Shown piece after piece: positions 24,218 through 33,315 of a stretch of 64,000 nucleotides of DNA. Numbering within the stretch: the stretch's first letter is position 1; each line of letters opens with the position of its first letter. The notes beneath the pieces were generated by a model. The model worked only from the letters and a program-made list of their open reading frames with translations. It ran no database searches and had not been told where the DNA came from. A program made the position numbers and the translations under genes. Source of the stretch: Anoxynatronum sibiricum (GTDB taxonomy: Bacteria > Bacillota > Clostridia > Peptostreptococcales > Tindalliaceae); NCBI RefSeq assembly GCF_039414295.1, contig NZ_JBCITM010000011.1:62001-126000 (forward strand), given 5' to 3'.

Positions 24218-25242
24218 TCTCCTGACACTTTGGAAGTAAGCGTACTCTCACGGCAAATCAGCTGGTAAGGAAGAATCAGATTGCGATTTTTCACTTTTTC
24301 GCCGTTGATTTCCCGAATCAATATTTTAGTGGCTGTTCGCCCCATTTCAGCAATGGGTTGTCGAACTGTTGTAATGGACGGATGATAGTAAGAAGCCATG
24401 GGGATATCGTCAAACCCTGCCACTTCCACCTGGTGGGGCACTTGAATACCCTCATCCTGAAGTGCTTTGATGGCACCAATGGCCATGAGATCACTGGTTG
24501 CAAAAATCGCTGTTACCGCGGGTTCTTCTCTTAAAAACCGGCGGACGGTTTTGTAAGTGTTTTCAATTTTAAAGTTCGAACGCATGACCAGGCTTGCATT
24601 CAGCTCGATCCCGTAAGCCTGCATGGCATCCCGGTATCCGTGAAAGCGCTCATAGCCAGAAGTTTTGTCTGTTAAAGGTGCTCGAATAATCGCAACTCGA
24701 CGATGCCCTCGTTTCAGGAAAAAGGTAGTTATGTCATGAGCTGCCTGATAGTTATCAATGTCGATACTTGACACATTCAAGTCTTCACATTTTCTGTTTA
24801 TAAACGTCACTGGCAATTGACTGGACCTAAAAAAATCCCGATGTTCATGAGTTACTTTCGCAGTCATGAAAATAATACCATCCACATATTTTTCGCGAAG
24901 CATTTTTAAGTAACTCATCTCTTTTTCAAAATTATGAAAGGTGTTGCAAAGCACCATATTATAATTCTTATCTCTCACAACTTCTTCAATCCCTTTAACC
25001 AGTTCTGCAAAGAAGGGATTGGTAATGTCAGGAATCACGACACCTACCAAGCCGGTTTTCTGATGAGCCAAGCCTCTCGCAACAGGATTGGGAATAAATC
25101 CCAGTTCTTCAATAACCTGCATCACCCGATCGTACTTCTCCTGTTTCACTGGTTTGGAGTTATTCATTACCCTTGAAACAGTTGCTTTCGAAACACCTGC
25201 ACGTCTGGCTACTTCATCAATGGTTATTTTCATTGGCTCCAT
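24214..25242 (-). CDS. LacI-family repressor of the sugar operon
   Basis: A 342-residue regulator. An N-terminal LacI helix-turn-helix (TIDEVARRAGVSKATVSRVMN) is followed by the hinge NPVARGLAHQKTG and a periplasmic-binding-type effector domain (VGVVIPDITNPFFAELVKGIE, AIFATSDLMAIGAI, VAGFDDIPMASYYHPSITTV). The ATG at 25242 is given; an ATG three codons later is equally plausible. It is the first gene of its own operon, under a promoter with two matching LacI-type sites, so autoregulation is expected. Confidence 0.94.
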   Translation of the reverse strand: MEPMKITIDEVARRAGVSKATVSRVMNNSKPVKQEKYDRVMQVIEELGFIPNPVARGLAHQKTGLVGVVIPDITNPFFAELVKGIEEVVRDKNYNMVLCNTFHNFEKEMSYLKMLREKYVDGIIFMTAKVTHEHRDFFRSSQLPVTFINRKCEDLNVSSIDIDNYQAAHDITTFFLKRGHRRVAIIRAPLTDKTSGYERFHGYRDAMQAYGIELNASLVMRSNFKIENTYKTVRRFLREEPAVTAIFATSDLMAIGAIKALQDEGIQVPHQVEVAGFDDIPMASYYHPSITTVRQPIAEMGRTATKILIREINGEKVKNRNLILPYQLICRESTLTSKVSGE

Positions 25243-25260
25243 TCCCTTTGTCGTTATTTG

Positions 25261-25310
25261 GGAAAGCGGTTTCCTATTCTTATTATAGGAAACCGCTTTC
25301 CTGTTGTCAA
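25261..25310 (-). promoter_or_regulatory. Sugar-operon promoter with two LacI-type operators
   Basis: On the minus strand the perfect hexamers TTGACA (25305-25310) and TATAAT (25282-25287) are 17 bases apart. Two copies of a dyad flank the -10: GGAAACCGCTTTCC at 25288-25301 fills the spacer, and GGAAAGCGGTTTCC at 25261-25274 lies over the transcript start. The two are exact reverse complements of each other. Confidence 0.9.
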
Positions 25311-25437
25311 TGCTTTATGCTTAAATAAACAAAATAGTAAGATAGTTTCTTCTTGTTTCAAATCAGTACATTTGAGGTATATAATGATGGAAGTATCTGA
25401 CGTTTGACACCATATAACAAGAAGGAGTGTTCGTATA

Positions 25438-25851
25438 ATGAATCATCAAATTGACTGTCAGTGGATGGAGAACATGGCTTTTGATGTCACTATTGACGGG
25501 CATCACGTGACCCTTGATGCAAACCCCGAACTGGGCGGTGAAAACCGGGGTCCCCGGCCTAAGCCTTTGCTTTTAGCAAGTCTTGCAGGCTGCACAGGCA
25601 TTGATGTGGTTTCCATTTTGAATAAAATGCGTGTTCCGTTGGAGGGCTTTCGCATCACAGTTTCGGGTTCTCAGACGGAAGAACACCCTAAGATTTATGA
25701 TAAAATTAAAGTGAAGTATTATTTCAAGGGAAACGACCTTCCCATGGACAAGTTGGAAAAAGCTGTACACCTTTCTGAAGAAAAGTACTGTGGTGTCAGC
25801 GCCATGTTGAAAAAAGCCGGCCTCATCGAGTATGAAATCATCATTGAATGA
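25438..25851 (+). CDS. OsmC-family peroxiredoxin-like protein
   Basis: A 137-residue OsmC/Ohr-fold protein. Both redox-active cysteines are present: C52 in SLAGCTGIDV and C118 in EEKYCGVSAML, with the conserved glutamate helix between them. The family reduces organic hydroperoxides with thiols. The start has AAGAAGGAGTGTTCGTATA before it. The next gene starts 41 bases later, so it may be the first gene of the serine operon. Confidence 0.93.
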   Translation: MNHQIDCQWMENMAFDVTIDGHHVTLDANPELGGENRGPRPKPLLLASLAGCTGIDVVSILNKMRVPLEGFRITVSGSQTEEHPKIYDKIKVKYYFKGNDLPMDKLEKAVHLSEEKYCGVSAMLKKAGLIEYEIIIE

Positions 25852-25892
25852 TTCGCACCGCCATTTTCAACCAACGACAAAGGAGGATTTTC

Positions 25893-26960
25893 ATGCACAA
25901 AAAACTCTTCATTCCCGGACCGGTGGATGTACTTCCTGAGGTGCTTGAAAAAATGGCCACCCCCATGATCGGCCACCGTTCAAAAGAAGCCAGTGCATTG
26001 CAACGCAGCATTTCCGAAAAAATGATGAAGCTGATGTATACCAAAAATCAGATTATGCTCTCCACCACCAGTGGCACCGGTTTGATGGAAGGGGCAATAC
26101 GATCCTGCACCCGTAAACGGGCGGCAGTTTTTTCTGTTGGCGCTTTTGGAAAACGCTGGTTTGAACTGGCTGTGGGAAATCAAGTGCCTGCTGATTTATT
26201 TGAATCAGAACCAGGATATCCAACAACACCTGAAATGGTGGATGCAGCTCTTGCAACAGGAAAGTATGACTTGGTGACGATTACTCATAACGAAACTTCC
26301 ACAGGCCTCATGAACGCTGCTGTTGATCTGGCAGAGGTAATTCGCCGTTATCCTGAAGTTGTTTTCGCCATGGATACCGTCAGTTCGCTGGGAGGCACCA
26401 AGATTGAAGTAGATGCCTTGGGTGTCGATATTTGTATCACCTCCACTCAAAAAGCACTGGGCCTTCCTCCAGGGCTGGCCATATGTTCTTTCTCAGATAA
26501 AGCTGTGGCGGCTGCCCGTCAGGTTAAGCATCGAGGCTATTATCTTGATCTCCTATCACTTTATGATTATATTCAAAAGAAAGATCATCAATATCCATCA
26601 ACTCCTTCTCTATCCCACATGTATGCCCTTGATTATCAGCTTGACCGCATTTTTGAAGAGGGACCAGAAAACCGTTTTGCCAGACATAAAGAAATGGCTG
26701 GTATTGTCCAAGTGTGGGCTGAAGAAAACTTCGCACTCTTCACCCAAAAGCCATATGCTTCCCACACGTTGACTACCATTCGCAACACCCGTGAAATTAG
26801 CATTGGAGATCTGAACAAACAACTGGGGGAAAAAGGCTTTGCCATTTCCAACGGTTATGGCAATTTGAAAGAAAAAACCTTCCGCATCGCCCATATGGCT
26901 GACAGAACAGTCGATGAAGTGAAGGAACTGCTACAAGTCATCGAAGGCTTATTGCCTTAG
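25893..26960 (+). CDS. Serine-pyruvate / alanine-glyoxylate-type aminotransferase
   Basis: A 355-residue class V PLP aminotransferase. It opens with the family's LFIPGPVDVLPEVLEKM, and the PLP lysine lies in ITSTQKALGLPPGLA near residue 190. MDTVSSLGG gives the PLP-ring aspartate. The start at 25893 follows CAAAGGAGGATTTTC. In Clostridia this class, placed next to SerA, is thought to act as phosphoserine aminotransferase; with SerA 101 bases downstream that role is likely here, but it is inferred from context. Confidence 0.9.
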   Translation: MHKKLFIPGPVDVLPEVLEKMATPMIGHRSKEASALQRSISEKMMKLMYTKNQIMLSTTSGTGLMEGAIRSCTRKRAAVFSVGAFGKRWFELAVGNQVPADLFESEPGYPTTPEMVDAALATGKYDLVTITHNETSTGLMNAAVDLAEVIRRYPEVVFAMDTVSSLGGTKIEVDALGVDICITSTQKALGLPPGLAICSFSDKAVAAARQVKHRGYYLDLLSLYDYIQKKDHQYPSTPSLSHMYALDYQLDRIFEEGPENRFARHKEMAGIVQVWAEENFALFTQKPYASHTLTTIRNTREISIGDLNKQLGEKGFAISNGYGNLKEKTFRIAHMADRTVDEVKELLQVIEGLLP

Positions 26961-27061
26961 AAGTGATTTGAAAACAAAGAGACTTCCAGTTGTTCAGGTT
27001 TTATAAGGTGTTTCAAACAGCTCTCGTCACATCCCTATCAAACTAATCAGGAGGCGATTTG

Positions 27062-27994
27062 ATGAATAACATGAAAGGCACTAAGATACTTGCTTCTGAC
27101 GGTATCGTCAAGAGCGCACTGGAAAAGGTGCGTGCCATGGGCTGCGCAGTGGAAGAAGCTTCCTATAGTCAGGAAGAGTTGCCCGAGAAGCTGCGGGAAT
27201 ACAATGGGCTCATTGTTCGATCAGCCACCAAAATCACCCGGCAGGTACTGGAAAAAATGGGTTCTGGCGGAAAGCTGCAGCTAATCGTACGCGCAGGTGT
27301 CGGTTTAGACAACATTGATCTGGAAGCTGCCCGTGAAATGGGCATCACAGTCAAAAATACACCTTTTTCCAGTATTCAGTCTGTTGCAGAGCTAACACTG
27401 GCTCATATGCTCACACTTTCCCGCCATCTTCAGAAATCAAATGTGACCATGCGGCGGGGGGAGTGGCACAAAAAGACATACAAAGGTGTTGAGCTTTCTG
27501 GCAGCACTTTGGGAATTATTGGATTTGGACGCATTGGTCGTGATCTGGCTCGAAAAGCACATGCGCTGGGCATGAAGGTGCAATACAACGATGTGATGGG
27601 AGAGGCAAAAGATGTAACTCAGTTCATCTTTGTTGATTTTGATACGCTGCTGGCCACCTCTGACTTCATCACCCTTCATGTTCCCAAAATTCCTGGCGAA
27701 CCTCCAGTTCTTGGAAAACCTGCTTTTGATAAGATCAAACGCGGGGCATATGTCATTAACTGCGCAAGGGGCGGTCTGATTGATGAAAATGCTTTGCTGG
27801 AAGCCTTAAACAGTGGAACGATTTCAGGTGCCGGTCTTGATGTTTTTGAAAAGGAACCCCCTACAAATGAAGCACTCTTAACCCATGAAAACGTCTCTCT
27901 TTCTCCTCATATTGGTGCTTCTACCATAGAAGCCCAAGAACGAATTGGTGACGAGCTGGTATCCATTTTTACCGAATTTTGCGAGGGGAGATAA
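27062..27994 (+). CDS. serA: D-3-phosphoglycerate dehydrogenase, short form
   Basis: A 310-residue D-2-hydroxyacid dehydrogenase that opens the phosphorylated serine pathway by oxidising 3-phosphoglycerate with NAD. The dinucleotide motif GIIGFGRIGRDLA is near residue 146. Catalytic residues are the Arg in NCARGGLIDE, the downstream Glu, and His in LSPHIGAST. It ends soon after the catalytic domain and so lacks the ACT domain used for serine feedback in longer SerA forms. The start has ATCAGGAGGCGATTTG before it. The next gene begins four bases after its stop. Confidence 0.92.
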   Translation: MNNMKGTKILASDGIVKSALEKVRAMGCAVEEASYSQEELPEKLREYNGLIVRSATKITRQVLEKMGSGGKLQLIVRAGVGLDNIDLEAAREMGITVKNTPFSSIQSVAELTLAHMLTLSRHLQKSNVTMRRGEWHKKTYKGVELSGSTLGIIGFGRIGRDLARKAHALGMKVQYNDVMGEAKDVTQFIFVDFDTLLATSDFITLHVPKIPGEPPVLGKPAFDKIKRGAYVINCARGGLIDENALLEALNSGTISGAGLDVFEKEPPTNEALLTHENVSLSPHIGASTIEAQERIGDELVSIFTEFCEGR

Positions 27995-27998
27995 ATCT

Positions 27999-29255
27999 AT
28001 GCTTATTCAGCCATTTCGTGCAATTCGCCCGGCAGCTGCTATTGCCCGGGAAGCATCTTGTTTGCCATATGATGTCATGAATAGAGCCGAAGCTCTCAAA
28101 ATGGCCGATGGCAATCCACATTCTTTTCTTCATGTTATTCGTTCAGAAATCGATCTTGACCCCATGGTGGATGCTTATGACAGGGCAGTTTACCAGAAAG
28201 CCGCTGAAAATTTACAGTACTTGATCCAAAAGGGCACATTAATTCAAGATGATCAGCCGGCCTTTTACCTTTATCAGCAAACCATGGCCGGCCGAAGTCA
28301 ATTGGGAATTGCAGCCTGCTTCTCCATTGATGACTATGTCAATGACCGCATTAAGAAGCACGAACTCACTCGGCCTGAAAAAGAAAATGACCGCATCCGT
28401 CATTTTGATGCTTGTGATGCCCATACAGAACCAGTATTTCTGACACATCGTAGTAATGCTTCTCTAACCGGCTTTTTACAAGAACTCACTATGAAAGAGC
28501 CGCCAGAATACGATTTTACAACTGAAGACGGCATCGGTCATTCTTTGTGGATTGTTAATGATTCCTCAGATGTAGAACGAATTCAGACAATTTTCAACGA
28601 AGAAATTCCGTCTCTCTACATCGCTGATGGCCACCACCGCAGTGCTTCTTCTGCCAAAATAGGCATGCAGCGCAGAGCGCAACAAAAAGACCTGGATGCC
28701 AATGATCCAAGTCAATTTTTCATGGCTGTCAGTTTTCCTCAGGAAGATCTTCTGATTATGGAATATAATCGGGTAGTTAAGGATCTTAATGCTTTATCGC
28801 CGGAAGAACTGATCATCCGACTTGAAGCTCATTTTGAATGTCAGCCGGTAAATGAGGCTTATCAGCCTCAGGAAAAGCACACTTTTGGAATGCTCATTGA
28901 CAATCAGTGGTATGCATTGAAGGCTAAACCCCATACGTATGATGCTGAAGACGTCATATCGCAACTAGATGTCAGTATACTTCAAAATTGGCTTTTACAA
29001 CCTATTTTGGGCATCTCAGACCCTCGCACCGACCAACGCATTGACTTTGTCGGCGGCATTCGCGGAATCGGAGAGCTTGAAAAGCGGGTTCAGACAGATA
29101 TGTCATTGGCATTTTCCCTTTTCCCAACCACTATTGAGGATTTGCTTCAGGTGGCTGATGAACAGAAAATTATGCCCCCAAAATCAACTTGGTTTGAGCC
29201 CAAATTACGTAGTGGCCTGTTTGTGCACTCCCTGAAACAATCTGCCAGAAAATAG
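27999..29255 (+). CDS. DUF1015 family protein of the serine operon
   Basis: A 418-residue soluble protein with DUF1015 hallmarks: IQPFRAIRPAAAIAREASCLPYDV at the N-terminus, YQQTMAGRSQLGI, LYIADGHHRSASS near the middle and VGGIRGIGELEKRV near the C-terminus. The ADGHHRSA motif suggests a metal or phosphate site. The start has GCGAGGGGAGATAAATCT before it. It is frequently found next to serA/serC-like genes in Clostridia. A phosphoserine phosphatase gene is absent here, so a role in that step is an idea only. Confidence 0.9.
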   Translation: MLIQPFRAIRPAAAIAREASCLPYDVMNRAEALKMADGNPHSFLHVIRSEIDLDPMVDAYDRAVYQKAAENLQYLIQKGTLIQDDQPAFYLYQQTMAGRSQLGIAACFSIDDYVNDRIKKHELTRPEKENDRIRHFDACDAHTEPVFLTHRSNASLTGFLQELTMKEPPEYDFTTEDGIGHSLWIVNDSSDVERIQTIFNEEIPSLYIADGHHRSASSAKIGMQRRAQQKDLDANDPSQFFMAVSFPQEDLLIMEYNRVVKDLNALSPEELIIRLEAHFECQPVNEAYQPQEKHTFGMLIDNQWYALKAKPHTYDAEDVISQLDVSILQNWLLQPILGISDPRTDQRIDFVGGIRGIGELEKRVQTDMSLAFSLFPTTIEDLLQVADEQKIMPPKSTWFEPKLRSGLFVHSLKQSARK

Positions 29256-29306
29256 TCTGCCAGATTTCTTCGAACATCTCTTTTAAAAGACGGTATCTTC
29301 TCCCTG

Positions 29307-30893
29307 TCACCAGCCAGCCCACTGCACGACCCAAAAACGTGCAATGGTTGGCTGGTGATATTTTCTTAAGGAAGTGTAATGATACAGCTTTATCTGAACT
29401 TCATAGACCACATATCCCTCCGTTTCAAGTCGATGCTGTTCTTCAGGTAACTGACCAAGACTTAGCGTTGCAACTCCATTATGGGAAAAAGGCTGACGGG
29501 GAAGATTTCCCGTCACATTGTTGCGCACGTGAACAAACAAATCGTATGGTCCTTTTTGAAATCCGTCGATGACAAGCTGAATTTGGGGATCAACAATAAT
29601 CTGCACATGATCCTCATGGAAACCACTAAAAAGTGTGAAAACATGATTATCGGCATAAACGTGTATATTATCACGGATCAATACAGCATCATTTAAATCC
29701 GCCCGACCCAGCTCCGTTTCGATGAAGTTCTGAACCAGTGGTTTTTCAACACCCTCCCACCAGCTCCATTTGGGAAAATCACCATATACCCATGCAAAGT
29801 CCTCTGCAAAGTTTTCGCTCAACCGTGCTCCCCAAGGTACCCGTTCATCCACTGGAACCGGGTATCCATAAAGATTGGCATAGGTCTCTTTAATACTGTT
29901 CTTCTGGTTCTCATAACCATCTCTTCCAAAAATCAGATACCCGACTTCATGGCCCACTTCGTGGGCCAGCAATTTGAGAATGTCTGATACATCTTCAAAA
30001 AGATTAAATACCAAAATCTGTCCGTTGGCGTGTACTGCTCCATATTCATCATTGGCGCCATTAATGAAGAAGATTTCTTTTCCATCATAAACCATCTCAG
30101 GTGCAGGAAGTCCATCAAGAAAACCATGAATCACGGCTTCATCATAAGCCGTAAAAAGATCCATTATTTCCACGGCTGCTTTTTCAATACCGCCCTGAAG
30201 GTTTAAGTGTTCCAACTGAAAAAATGCATAAGTGTATTCGAGTGGATAGTAGTTTTCCCACCCTGACTCTAAGTCACCTGACAAGCTGTCTTTTAATAAG
30301 CAACGCCGGGCATTGGTTGCAATGAACAAACTGTTTATCGCATCAGTCTCTTCTGGGGAATAAAGGCGGTAATGTGGATGTCGTTTTTGCATCTCATTGA
30401 TCACATTCTGTTGATACCGCTGCAACTGGTGGGTTTCGAGATATAGCTTTACTCTTCTCCCTTGGGTATCTGGCAAGCTGTGTAACTGTTGAAAGTAAGT
30501 CTGATCCGACTGGAACCAGGCACGATCAAACGCTTCCGGTTCTCTCGTATTCATACAAGCATACCCCATGTTAAAGAGGTTTGAATGTTGGTGACGTTGT
30601 TTCTCAAGTTTTCTTTCCAGTGAATCCTCTGCCTGAAAACCAAATGACGACATCCATCGCGCCTGTACCGGTGACATTTGCTGCGTCCACCAGTCCCAAG
30701 CCGTAGGAATACCGGCCAGTGCCTGATCATCAACCTTCTCGATTTCTCCTGAGAGAAAAACACAGCCAGTACCAATAAATAAAATCATCAATAATGTGAT
30801 TCCAAATTGAAACCGTTTCGTGATTATCGGTTGCCGGTTCCGGGTTGCGGCCATGCATAATCGCTGCTGTTGATCGAGCGGTTTTTTTTTCAC
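29307..30893 (-). CDS. Predicted membrane-anchored zinc metalloprotease-like protein
   Basis: A 528-residue protein. A basic N-terminus is followed by a hydrophobic segment (about residues 29-46) with a cysteine in FIGTGC, so it is a signal anchor or lipoprotein. The middle contains a zincin motif HEVGH in LLAHEVGHEVG near residue 313, and a candidate third ligand glutamate in ENFAEDFAWVYG about 50 residues on. The C-terminal 120 residues look like a beta-rich domain. Start is GTG with AAAGGAGTCATAGGC before it. I do not recognise a named family. Its last 17 codons lie inside a long hairpin shared with the converging gene. Confidence 0.7.
   Translation of the reverse strand: MKKKPLDQQQRLCMAATRNRQPIITKRFQFGITLLMILFIGTGCVFLSGEIEKVDDQALAGIPTAWDWWTQQMSPVQARWMSSFGFQAEDSLERKLEKQRHQHSNLFNMGYACMNTREPEAFDRAWFQSDQTYFQQLHSLPDTQGRRVKLYLETHQLQRYQQNVINEMQKRHPHYRLYSPEETDAINSLFIATNARRCLLKDSLSGDLESGWENYYPLEYTYAFFQLEHLNLQGGIEKAAVEIMDLFTAYDEAVIHGFLDGLPAPEMVYDGKEIFFINGANDEYGAVHANGQILVFNLFEDVSDILKLLAHEVGHEVGYLIFGRDGYENQKNSIKETYANLYGYPVPVDERVPWGARLSENFAEDFAWVYGDFPKWSWWEGVEKPLVQNFIETELGRADLNDAVLIRDNIHVYADNHVFTLFSGFHEDHVQIIVDPQIQLVIDGFQKGPYDLFVHVRNNVTGNLPRQPFSHNGVATLSLGQLPEEQHRLETEGYVVYEVQIKLYHYTSLRKYHQPTIARFWVVQWAGW
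29308..29357. terminator. Long hairpin at the convergent gene ends
   Basis: A 12-base stem CACCAGCCAGCC (29308-29319) with GGTTGGCTGGTG (29346-29357, one G-T pair) encloses a second stem GCACG/CGTGC. On the plus strand ATATTTTCTT follows, so it can end the DUF1015 transcript. It overlaps the coding end of the minus-strand protease gene. Confidence 0.6.
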
Positions 30894-31066
30894 GCCTATG
30901 ACTCCTTTATACAGTTTGACTATACCATTGTATTGTCTGGACCTTTCGGGTACTTCTCTATCCTATAGCATAGCACAGGAATCACAAGAACCAAAAGAAT
31001 ATCTTATGAGACGATGCGAGATGTCAGGTAATCGCATCTAATGACAGCATCACCACATTGACGGTT

Positions 31067-31984
31067 TTATCCGATCTGATTTAAATCAAATGGCGTCTCC
31101 TGATAAACATAATAGTTCAGCCAGTTTGCAAAGAGAAGATTGGCATGTCCACGCCAGGTGACAAGCGGTGTTTTTAAAGGATCATCTTCCGGAAAATAAT
31201 TCACCGGTACGTCAATGGAAAAACCCGCTTTCATGTCACGATCATATTCCGCCTTCAAGGTTAATGGATCATACTCTGAATGACCTGTGACAAAAATGTT
31301 TTTCCCATCCCGCGTTGCCGCCATATACACGCCTGCTTCAGGTGAAGTGGCCAGAATGTCAAGCCCCGGCACTGCTTCCAGATCTTCTGCCCGCACTTCT
31401 GTGTGACGGGAATGTGGCGCCTGAAACAAGTCGTCAAATCCTCTCAGCAATTTCACGTGGGGTTGATGTACCTGATGACTGAATACCCCGAACAGTTTTG
31501 CTGAAAGTGGATATTTGGGCACTCCATAATAGTGATACAGCGCTGCCTGTGCAGCCCAGCAAATAAACAGGGTGGAGAAGACATGCGTCTTTTTCCACTC
31601 CAGAATCTGCTGAAGTTCTTTCCAGTAATTTACTTGTTCAAAGGGTATCTGTTCCACGGGGGCTCCGGTAATAATCAATCCGTCAAACTTCTCGTGACGC
31701 ACTTCCTCAAATGTTTTATAAAAGGTGGTTAAATGATGCTGCGGTGTATTTTTAGAATCATGGGTTGCCGGGTGAAGCAATACCACATCTACCTGAAGAG
31801 CTGTGTTTCCCAATAATCGAAGCAGCTGGGTTTCGGTGGCTGTTTTAGTGGGCATCAGGTTGAGAATGGCTATTTTAAGCGGGCGAATATCTTGATGATA
31901 TGCCCTGCTCTCCTTCATGACAAAGATGTTTTCTCCAGCCAAGATTTCTGCGGCAGGCAATGTATCTGGAATTTTAACCGGCAT
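31067..31984 (-). CDS. metA: Homoserine O-acetyltransferase (MetA family)
   Basis: A 305-residue glutamine-amidotransferase-like acyltransferase that activates homoserine for methionine synthesis. Catalytic residues are Cys142 in FICWAAQAAL and His/Glu in VTGHSEYD. Residue 111 is Glu (TGAPVEQIPF), the residue reported to select acetyl-CoA; enzymes using succinyl-CoA have Gly there. This agrees with the neighbouring O-acetylhomoserine sulfhydrylase. The ATG at 31984, seven bases after the metY stop, gives this family numbering. It is the second gene of the SAM-riboswitch operon. Confidence 0.94.
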   Translation of the reverse strand: MPVKIPDTLPAAEILAGENIFVMKESRAYHQDIRPLKIAILNLMPTKTATETQLLRLLGNTALQVDVVLLHPATHDSKNTPQHHLTTFYKTFEEVRHEKFDGLIITGAPVEQIPFEQVNYWKELQQILEWKKTHVFSTLFICWAAQAALYHYYGVPKYPLSAKLFGVFSHQVHQPHVKLLRGFDDLFQAPHSRHTEVRAEDLEAVPGLDILATSPEAGVYMAATRDGKNIFVTGHSEYDPLTLKAEYDRDMKAGFSIDVPVNYFPEDDPLKTPLVTWRGHANLLFANWLNYYVYQETPFDLNQIG

Positions 31985-31990
31985 CACTCA

Positions 31991-33280
31991 CTACCTCCCT
32001 GCCTGTTGTAACGCCTGTTGCAAGTCGGCAATCAGGTCGTCCGCATCTTCCAATCCCACCGATACCCTTACCATGTCAGGGCGAATCCCTGCTTCAAGTT
32101 GCTGTTGTTCTGATAATTGTGCATGGGTGGTACTGGCTGGGTGAATCACCAGCGACTTGGCATCGGCCACATTTGCCAGTAATGAGAAAATATTCAAAGA
32201 ATCGATGAAGGTTTTGCCCGCCTGTAAACCACCTTTGATACCAAAGGTGAAAATGGAGCCTACACCTTTGGGAAAGTCTCTTTTTGCCAGCACTTGATAA
32301 GGACTGTCTGCCAGTTCAGGATAGTTTACCCAACTCACCTGAGGATGATTTTCAAGAAATTCAATGATTCTTCGTGTATTGCTCACATGACGTTCCACGC
32401 GAAGCGAAAGAGTTTCAATCCCCTGAAGAAAAAGAAATGCATTAAAAGGACTGAGAGCTGCACCAGTGTCTCTGAGTAACTGCACCCGCACTTTAACGAT
32501 GAAGGCCGCAGGACCAAATGTCTCTGTATAACGAATCCCATGATATGTGGGATCTGGTTGCGTCAGTCCTGGAAACTTACCGCTGGCTTCCCAGTCAAAA
32601 GTGCCACCGTCAACAATGAGTCCGCCTATGCTGGTACCATGGCCGCCTATAAACTTGGTGGCTGAATGCACCACAATATCAGCACCGTGCTTAAAGGGCT
32701 GGTAGAGGTAGGGGGTGGCAAAGGTATTGTCGATGATCACCGGAATGCCATTTTCGTGGGCAATGGCAGCGACCGCTTCCACATCGATGAGATTGATATT
32801 GGGGTTGCCAATGGTTTCGATGAAAACGGCCTTGGTTTTCTTGTTAATGGCCTTTCGAAAATTTTCCGGATCATCAGAGTTAACAAATGTAGTGGTAATG
32901 CCGTATTTAGGAAGTTGGGCGTCCAATAGTGTGTAAGTGCCCCCATAGAGGGTATTGGATGCAACAATTTCATCTCCCGTGCCGGCAATGTTCAGAATGG
33001 CATAAGTCACAGCTGCAGAGCCGGAAGCAACAGCCAGTGCCGCCACTCCACCTTCCAGGGCTGCAATTCGTTTTTCAAGCACGTCGCAGGTGGGGTTCAT
33101 GATGCGTGTATAGATATTGCCGGCTTCCTCCAGAGAAAATAACCGGGCGGCATGATCAGTATCCTGAAAAACATAAGAGGTGGTTTGATAAATGGGTACT
33201 GCCCTGCTTCCAGTAGCTGGGTCAGGCTCTTGTCCTGCGTGGATTTGCAATGTGTCGAACTTCAGGTTGGCTGTTGTCAT
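31991..33280 (-). CDS. metY: O-acetylhomoserine sulfhydrylase
   Basis: A 429-residue Cys/Met-metabolism PLP enzyme that makes homocysteine from O-acetylhomoserine and sulfide. It opens LKFDTLQIHAGQEPDPATGS, with IYTRIMNPT for phosphate binding, VIIDNTFATPYLYQP for the PLP aspartate, and the PLP lysine in VVHSATKFIGGHG. The longer insert around GGTFDWEASGKFPGLTQPDP is typical of MetY rather than of cystathionine synthase. The start at 33280 has AAAGGAGAGATGAAC before it; an in-frame ATG six bases earlier is too close to the ribosome site. Controlled by the upstream SAM-I riboswitch. Confidence 0.95.
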   Translation of the reverse strand: MTTANLKFDTLQIHAGQEPDPATGSRAVPIYQTTSYVFQDTDHAARLFSLEEAGNIYTRIMNPTCDVLEKRIAALEGGVAALAVASGSAAVTYAILNIAGTGDEIVASNTLYGGTYTLLDAQLPKYGITTTFVNSDDPENFRKAINKKTKAVFIETIGNPNINLIDVEAVAAIAHENGIPVIIDNTFATPYLYQPFKHGADIVVHSATKFIGGHGTSIGGLIVDGGTFDWEASGKFPGLTQPDPTYHGIRYTETFGPAAFIVKVRVQLLRDTGAALSPFNAFLFLQGIETLSLRVERHVSNTRRIIEFLENHPQVSWVNYPELADSPYQVLAKRDFPKGVGSIFTFGIKGGLQAGKTFIDSLNIFSLLANVADAKSLVIHPASTTHAQLSEQQQLEAGIRPDMVRVSVGLEDADDLIADLQQALQQAGR

Positions 33281-33315
33281 GTTCATCTCTCCTTTTGTGT
33301 TCTTGAGAGGGCAAT

